Assembly: GCF_900129615.1 (NCBI RefSeq)
Contig: NZ_FQWI01000002.1
Coordinates: forward strand, 372,001 to 436,000
DNA from: Pectobacterium carotovorum
GTDB taxonomy: Bacteria; Pseudomonadota; Gammaproteobacteria; Enterobacterales; Enterobacteriaceae
Length of the DNA: 64,000 bases
Reading direction: 5' to 3'
Both the position numbers and the translations under genes were made by a program. The notes below the pieces were generated by a model. That model worked only from the letters and a program-made list of their open reading frames with translations, made no database searches and was not told the origin of the DNA. Position 1 is the first letter of the stretch; every line of letters starts with the position of its first letter. Below, one piece after another: positions 60,882 to 64,000 of the stretch.

Positions 60882-61889
60882 TTACAGCGTCTGCCGTACA
60901 TCCATCGCGATTTCAAACGAGCGCAGTCGCGCCTGATGGTCAAAAATTTGACCATTGATCATCACTTCATCCGCCTGCGTTTCACGCAAAAGGCTCTGCA
61001 ATCCATGACGGACTTTCACGCTATCGCCAACAATCGACAGCCGTAATGCTTGATCTGTACCGAACTGCTCGGCAGGCGATCCGACCGTGTCGATGTTTTC
61101 TACCGGCGCGGGCAGCGGGCCCGGTGTGCCACGGCGCAGGTTGATGAACTGTTGCTGCATCGAGGTGAAGAGGAAGCGCGCATCTCGATCGCTATCGGCT
61201 GCCACCACATTGACGCAAACCATCGCGTAGGGCTTGGCGTGGGTGGCTGAAGGGACAAAGTTCTCACGGTAGAGGCGGAATGCCTCCAGCAACATATCGG
61301 GTGCGAAATGGGCGGCAAAAGCGAAAGGTAAACCCAGTCTCGCTGCCAGCTGTGCGCTGTACAGGCTCGAGCCCAATAGCCAAATTGGAACGTGCAGACC
61401 TTGCCCAGGGACGGCTTGCACCGGTTGACCCGGCTGTGCGTCGGCAAAATAGCGCTGCAATTCCTGCACATCGCGTGGGAAATCTTCGATATCGGCATTG
61501 AGGTGACGGCGCAGTGCCATCATGGTGCGCTGGTCGGTGCCGGGTGCACGGCCTAATCCTAAATCGATACGGCCGGGGTACAGCGATTCCAGCGTACCGA
61601 ACTGCTCGGCGATGACGAGCGGTGAGTGGTTTGGTAGCATCACGCCGCCGGAGCCGAGACGGATGCGTTGTGTACCCGAGGCAAGATAGCCGAGCAGCAC
61701 CGACGTCGCCGCGCTGGCGATACCCGTCATGCTGTGATGTTCCGCCAGCCAATAGCGGTGATAGCCCCATTTTTCTGTCTGTTGCGCCAGATCCAGCGAG
61801 CGATGAAAGGCGTCACGCGCTGTTGCACCCTGCGGAATAGGCGCAAGATCGAGGACGGAAAACACGGTGGATTGAGAAGGTGTGGACAT
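60882..61889 (-). CDS. yhbW: Luciferase-like FMN-dependent monooxygenase family protein
   Basis: 335 aa from the ATG at 61889, equal to E. coli YhbW; a GTG at 61922 would add 11 residues, and the ribosome site is weak for both. Bacterial luciferase-like TIM barrel: [42 protein letters not shown] and [10 protein letters not shown]. The substrate is unknown. It lies between deaD and ubiV as in E. coli and is separated from ubiV by a terminator. Confidence 0.93.
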   Translation of the reverse strand: MSTPSQSTVFSVLDLAPIPQGATARDAFHRSLDLAQQTEKWGYHRYWLAEHHSMTGIASAATSVLLGYLASGTQRIRLGSGGVMLPNHSPLVIAEQFGTLESLYPGRIDLGLGRAPGTDQRTMMALRRHLNADIEDFPRDVQELQRYFADAQPGQPVQAVPGQGLHVPIWLLGSSLYSAQLAARLGLPFAFAAHFAPDMLLEAFRLYRENFVPSATHAKPYAMVCVNVVAADSDRDARFLFTSMQQQFINLRRGTPGPLPAPVENIDTVGSPAEQFGTDQALRLSIVGDSVKVRHGLQSLLRETQADEVMINGQIFDHQARLRSFEIAMDVRQTL

Positions 61890-62016
61890 AATATGGCTCA
61901 CTTTGTTGTTCACTGACTCCACCCATCACGGTGGATGCTAACGCCGTCAGTCAATGATGAAAGTCAGAGCAGTATGAGGGAATGTGTCTGTTATGCGTAA
62001 TTCAAAAGGTGCGTTT

Positions 62017-62040
62017 GAGAAAAGGGCGGCTGACCGCCCT
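62017..62040 (-). terminator. Terminator of ubiUV
   Basis: On the minus strand AGGGCGG-TCAG-CCGCCCT followed by TTTTCTC, 14 bases past the ubiV stop. Confidence 0.8.
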
Positions 62041-62053
62041 GATAGGAAATGAG

Positions 62054-62932
62054 TTATTGAACGAGTTCAAGGCCGGCGACGCGGCGCCAGTAGCCGTTGC
62101 AATCTGCCTGATTTTCCAGCGTTAATGGTGCATTGCCTTGTTCGTTAGCGCGGAATTTATCCAGCATCGCCGGGGTGCTGATATCGTTCGGGGACAGCCT
62201 GACGATATCGACCAGATCCTGCATTGATGCCAGTTCGTTGCCGAGGTTGTAGCAATAGCCGCTTTGCGTCTGGATGCCGTTGAGGACAAACACCTGCTGG
62301 TTCTCCTGCGACAGCATTTTTCTGCCTTGCGGATAGCTGAGGCAGCAGGTTTCGCATTCATCCTTCGGCCGATCTTCTGAGCGGGCGGTAAAGCAGCGGG
62401 CGGAATAGGCTAACGGTAAATGGCCGTAGCTGAGCACTTCCACTTCAAACTGATGGCGAAAGCCAAGCTCGTCACACTGATTCAGCAAGTTTTGCAGCCA
62501 GTCTCGGGATAGCTCAACTGGCATGCACCAGCGCACCATGCCTTGTTTATGCAGGACTCGCAGAGTGTAAGCGTTGTAGCAGTTGAGCGCGTGCCCGGCG
62601 ACAAACGGCAGATTGCGTTCGGCGGCGATGTTAACTGCGCCCAGATCGTTCGCTTCCAGCAAAAACTCGCCGTTCTCCACATAGCGTTTTAGCTCGGTAA
62701 GTTCAGACGGCGCTTGTAAGAGCGCGAGCGTAGAAATCACCACCTGCTTACCGCTGTTGGCGACCTCGCGGGCAACGTTGAACCAGTCCGCCACCTTCAT
62801 CAAGCGGCGTTTGCTGCACACCGTTTCGCCGAGATAAATGATATCAGCGCTGCTGTTCACCGCGGCCCGATAAAACGCCTCAACATCCTCTTTCGGCCAA
62901 TAGTAGAGGATATTCCCTAATGCGTATTTCAT
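62054..62932 (-). CDS. ubiV: O2-independent ubiquinone biosynthesis protein UbiV
   Basis: 292 aa from the ATG at 62932, with AGGAG 5 bases upstream. U32-peptidase-family protein that forms a complex with UbiU and carries a 4Fe-4S cluster for hydroxylation of the ubiquinone ring without oxygen. Cluster cysteines are visible: one in AVCSKRR near residue 39, and three in ARCFTARSEDRPKDECETCC near 180-197. Eleven bases downstream of ubiU. Confidence 0.95.
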   Translation of the reverse strand: MKYALGNILYYWPKEDVEAFYRAAVNSSADIIYLGETVCSKRRLMKVADWFNVAREVANSGKQVVISTLALLQAPSELTELKRYVENGEFLLEANDLGAVNIAAERNLPFVAGHALNCYNAYTLRVLHKQGMVRWCMPVELSRDWLQNLLNQCDELGFRHQFEVEVLSYGHLPLAYSARCFTARSEDRPKDECETCCLSYPQGRKMLSQENQQVFVLNGIQTQSGYCYNLGNELASMQDLVDIVRLSPNDISTPAMLDKFRANEQGNAPLTLENQADCNGYWRRVAGLELVQ

Positions 62933-62943
62933 GTGTTCTCCTG

Positions 62944-63939
62944 CTACTGCCATTTACGGTGATAAGCGCCGAGCGTGGTCTGCGTGCCTTCTGCCACTGC
63001 GCCTAACGCATCCATCCAGGCCTGAGTGGGAACGAATGTGTCAGGATTGGCACGGCAGCGATCGATAGCCTGTCGCCACACCTGCGTAATCTGGCTGACG
63101 TAGGCCGGGCTACGCTGGCGGCCTTCTATCTTCACAGAGGCAATATTGGCAGCCATCAATTCAGGCAGAAGCTCCAGTGTGTTCAGGCTGGTTGGTTCTT
63201 CCAGCGCATGGTAGCGCTGCCCATCGACTACATAACGGCCTTTGCACAATGTGGGGTAACCGGCGTTTTCATCGTCCTGATAGCGATCGATCAGGATATT
63301 GTTCAGGCGAGATTCCATACCGTTTTCGGTCTGCTGCCAGCGTACAAATCGCGCTGGTGAGCAGGCACCCACGGTATTCGGTGATTCACCGGTCAGATAA
63401 GAAGAGAGATAACAGCGGCCTTCCGCCATGATGCACAGGCTGCCGAAAGCGAACACTTCGAGCGGCACCGGGCTGGTGCGGGCAATTTGCTTCACTTGAT
63501 GAATGGACAGCACGCGCGGCAGTACGATGCGTGAGACATCGAAATGGCGATGATAGAAACGGATCGCTTCGGTGTTTGTCGCGGAAGCCTGCACCGACAC
63601 GTGACGTTCGATGTGGGGATAGCGCTCGGCGGCATATTCCAGCATGGCGAGATCGGCGAGGATCAGCACGTCGGCCCCGATCTGTGCGGCCATGTCCACG
63701 GCGCGCTGCCAGCGCTGATAGCCGTCTGGGTGAGCAAACGTATTGATGGCGATGTGCAGCTTACGCCGGTGGCGGTGCACGTACTCGCGCGCTTCCTGTA
63801 GCTTCTTATCGGTAAAATTCAGCCCGGCAAAATGACGTGCGTTGGTGTCATCTTTTAGGCCGATATAGACCGCATCTGCGCCATTATCGATGGCAGCTTT
63901 CAGTGCCGGCAGGTTGCCAGCGGGGCAAAGCAGTTCCAT
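62944..63939 (-). CDS. ubiU: O2-independent ubiquinone biosynthesis protein UbiU
   Basis: 331 aa from the ATG at 63939, the E. coli length, with AAGGA 7 bases upstream. Partner of UbiV in anaerobic ring hydroxylation. It begins MELLCPAGNLPALKAAIDNG, the U32 signature. The four cluster cysteines are in GSLCIMAEGRCYLSS (169, 176), GACSPARF (193) and YPTLCKGRY (232). UbiT should be encoded divergently just beyond the right edge, by comparison with E. coli. Confidence 0.95.
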   Translation of the reverse strand: MELLCPAGNLPALKAAIDNGADAVYIGLKDDTNARHFAGLNFTDKKLQEAREYVHRHRRKLHIAINTFAHPDGYQRWQRAVDMAAQIGADVLILADLAMLEYAAERYPHIERHVSVQASATNTEAIRFYHRHFDVSRIVLPRVLSIHQVKQIARTSPVPLEVFAFGSLCIMAEGRCYLSSYLTGESPNTVGACSPARFVRWQQTENGMESRLNNILIDRYQDDENAGYPTLCKGRYVVDGQRYHALEEPTSLNTLELLPELMAANIASVKIEGRQRSPAYVSQITQVWRQAIDRCRANPDTFVPTQAWMDALGAVAEGTQTTLGAYHRKWQ

Positions 63940-64000
63940 ACACAATCCTTCATTAATCCCTTCGGGGCCGTAGCTGCTCGGTACGATCAATGATGTTCAG

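Overview
The window is chromosomal DNA of a gamma-proteobacterium of the order Enterobacterales. Gene order is the E. coli housekeeping order almost throughout: ileX-mug-rpoD-dnaG-rpsU-tsaD, argR-mdh, sfsB-ispB-rplU-rpmA-yhbE-obgE-dacB-greA-yhbY-rlmE-ftsH-folP-glmM-secG-leuU, then metY-rimP-nusA-infB-rbfA-truB-rpsO-pnp-nlpI-deaD-yhbW-ubiV-ubiU. The proteins are close to, but clearly distinct from, those of E. coli. A soft-rot enterobacterium of the Pectobacterium/Dickeya kind is my best guess for the genus. That is inference from overall resemblance, not proof.

Layout. 1-2168: the 3' end of a CysJ-like flavoprotein reductase, a periplasmic DJ-1/PfpI protein and a divergent LysR regulator. 2169-4930: an AT-rich segment with one O-antigen-type acyltransferase (acyltransferase-3 plus SGNH), probably acquired. 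4885-11103: tRNA-Ile2, mug and the rpsU-dnaG-rpoD macromolecular-synthesis operon with divergent tsaD. 11121-14660: argR with ARG boxes in its promoter, mdh, and a cluster of three small phage-Mu-derived DNA-binding proteins (SfsB/Ner type and two tandem MuA-N-terminal-type paralogs). 14702-27433: core genes from ispB to secG and tRNA-Leu(GAG).

27496-48183 is the accessory region, lying exactly between the leuU and metY tRNA genes. It holds a hybrid nonribosomal peptide/polyketide cluster. A leftward operon runs: DUF2589-like protein, stand-alone adenylation domain, stand-alone carrier protein, small basic protein of unknown function, PKS (KS-AT-KR-DH-ACP), NRPS (C-A-T-TE, predicted to load Asp), six-TM membrane protein, NADPH oxidoreductase. 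A divergent A-T-C NRPS lacks the amino-group-binding Asp in its A domain. Next to it is a second leftward operon made of a second DUF2589-like protein, a T4-type endolysin and a three-TM holin-like protein. It is headed by a divergent NarL/LuxR-type regulator whose receiver domain has lost the phospho-acceptor Asp. The inferred scheme is a regulated secondary metabolite (acyl or amino acid starter, a second residue, one malonate extension, Asp, thioesterase release) coupled to a phage-type lysis/release cassette. The two DUF2589-like proteins link the two halves. This combination is the most likely undescribed system in the window.

48390-63939 returns to core genes: two strong promoters for the metY-nusA-infB operon, the rpsO-pnp unit with the RNase III-type leader hairpin, nlpI, deaD, and the O2-independent ubiquinone genes ubiUV at the right edge. 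Many factor-independent terminators are visible and are listed. Specificity codes, domain limits and family names come from motif recognition by eye and recalled family sequences, without database searches.
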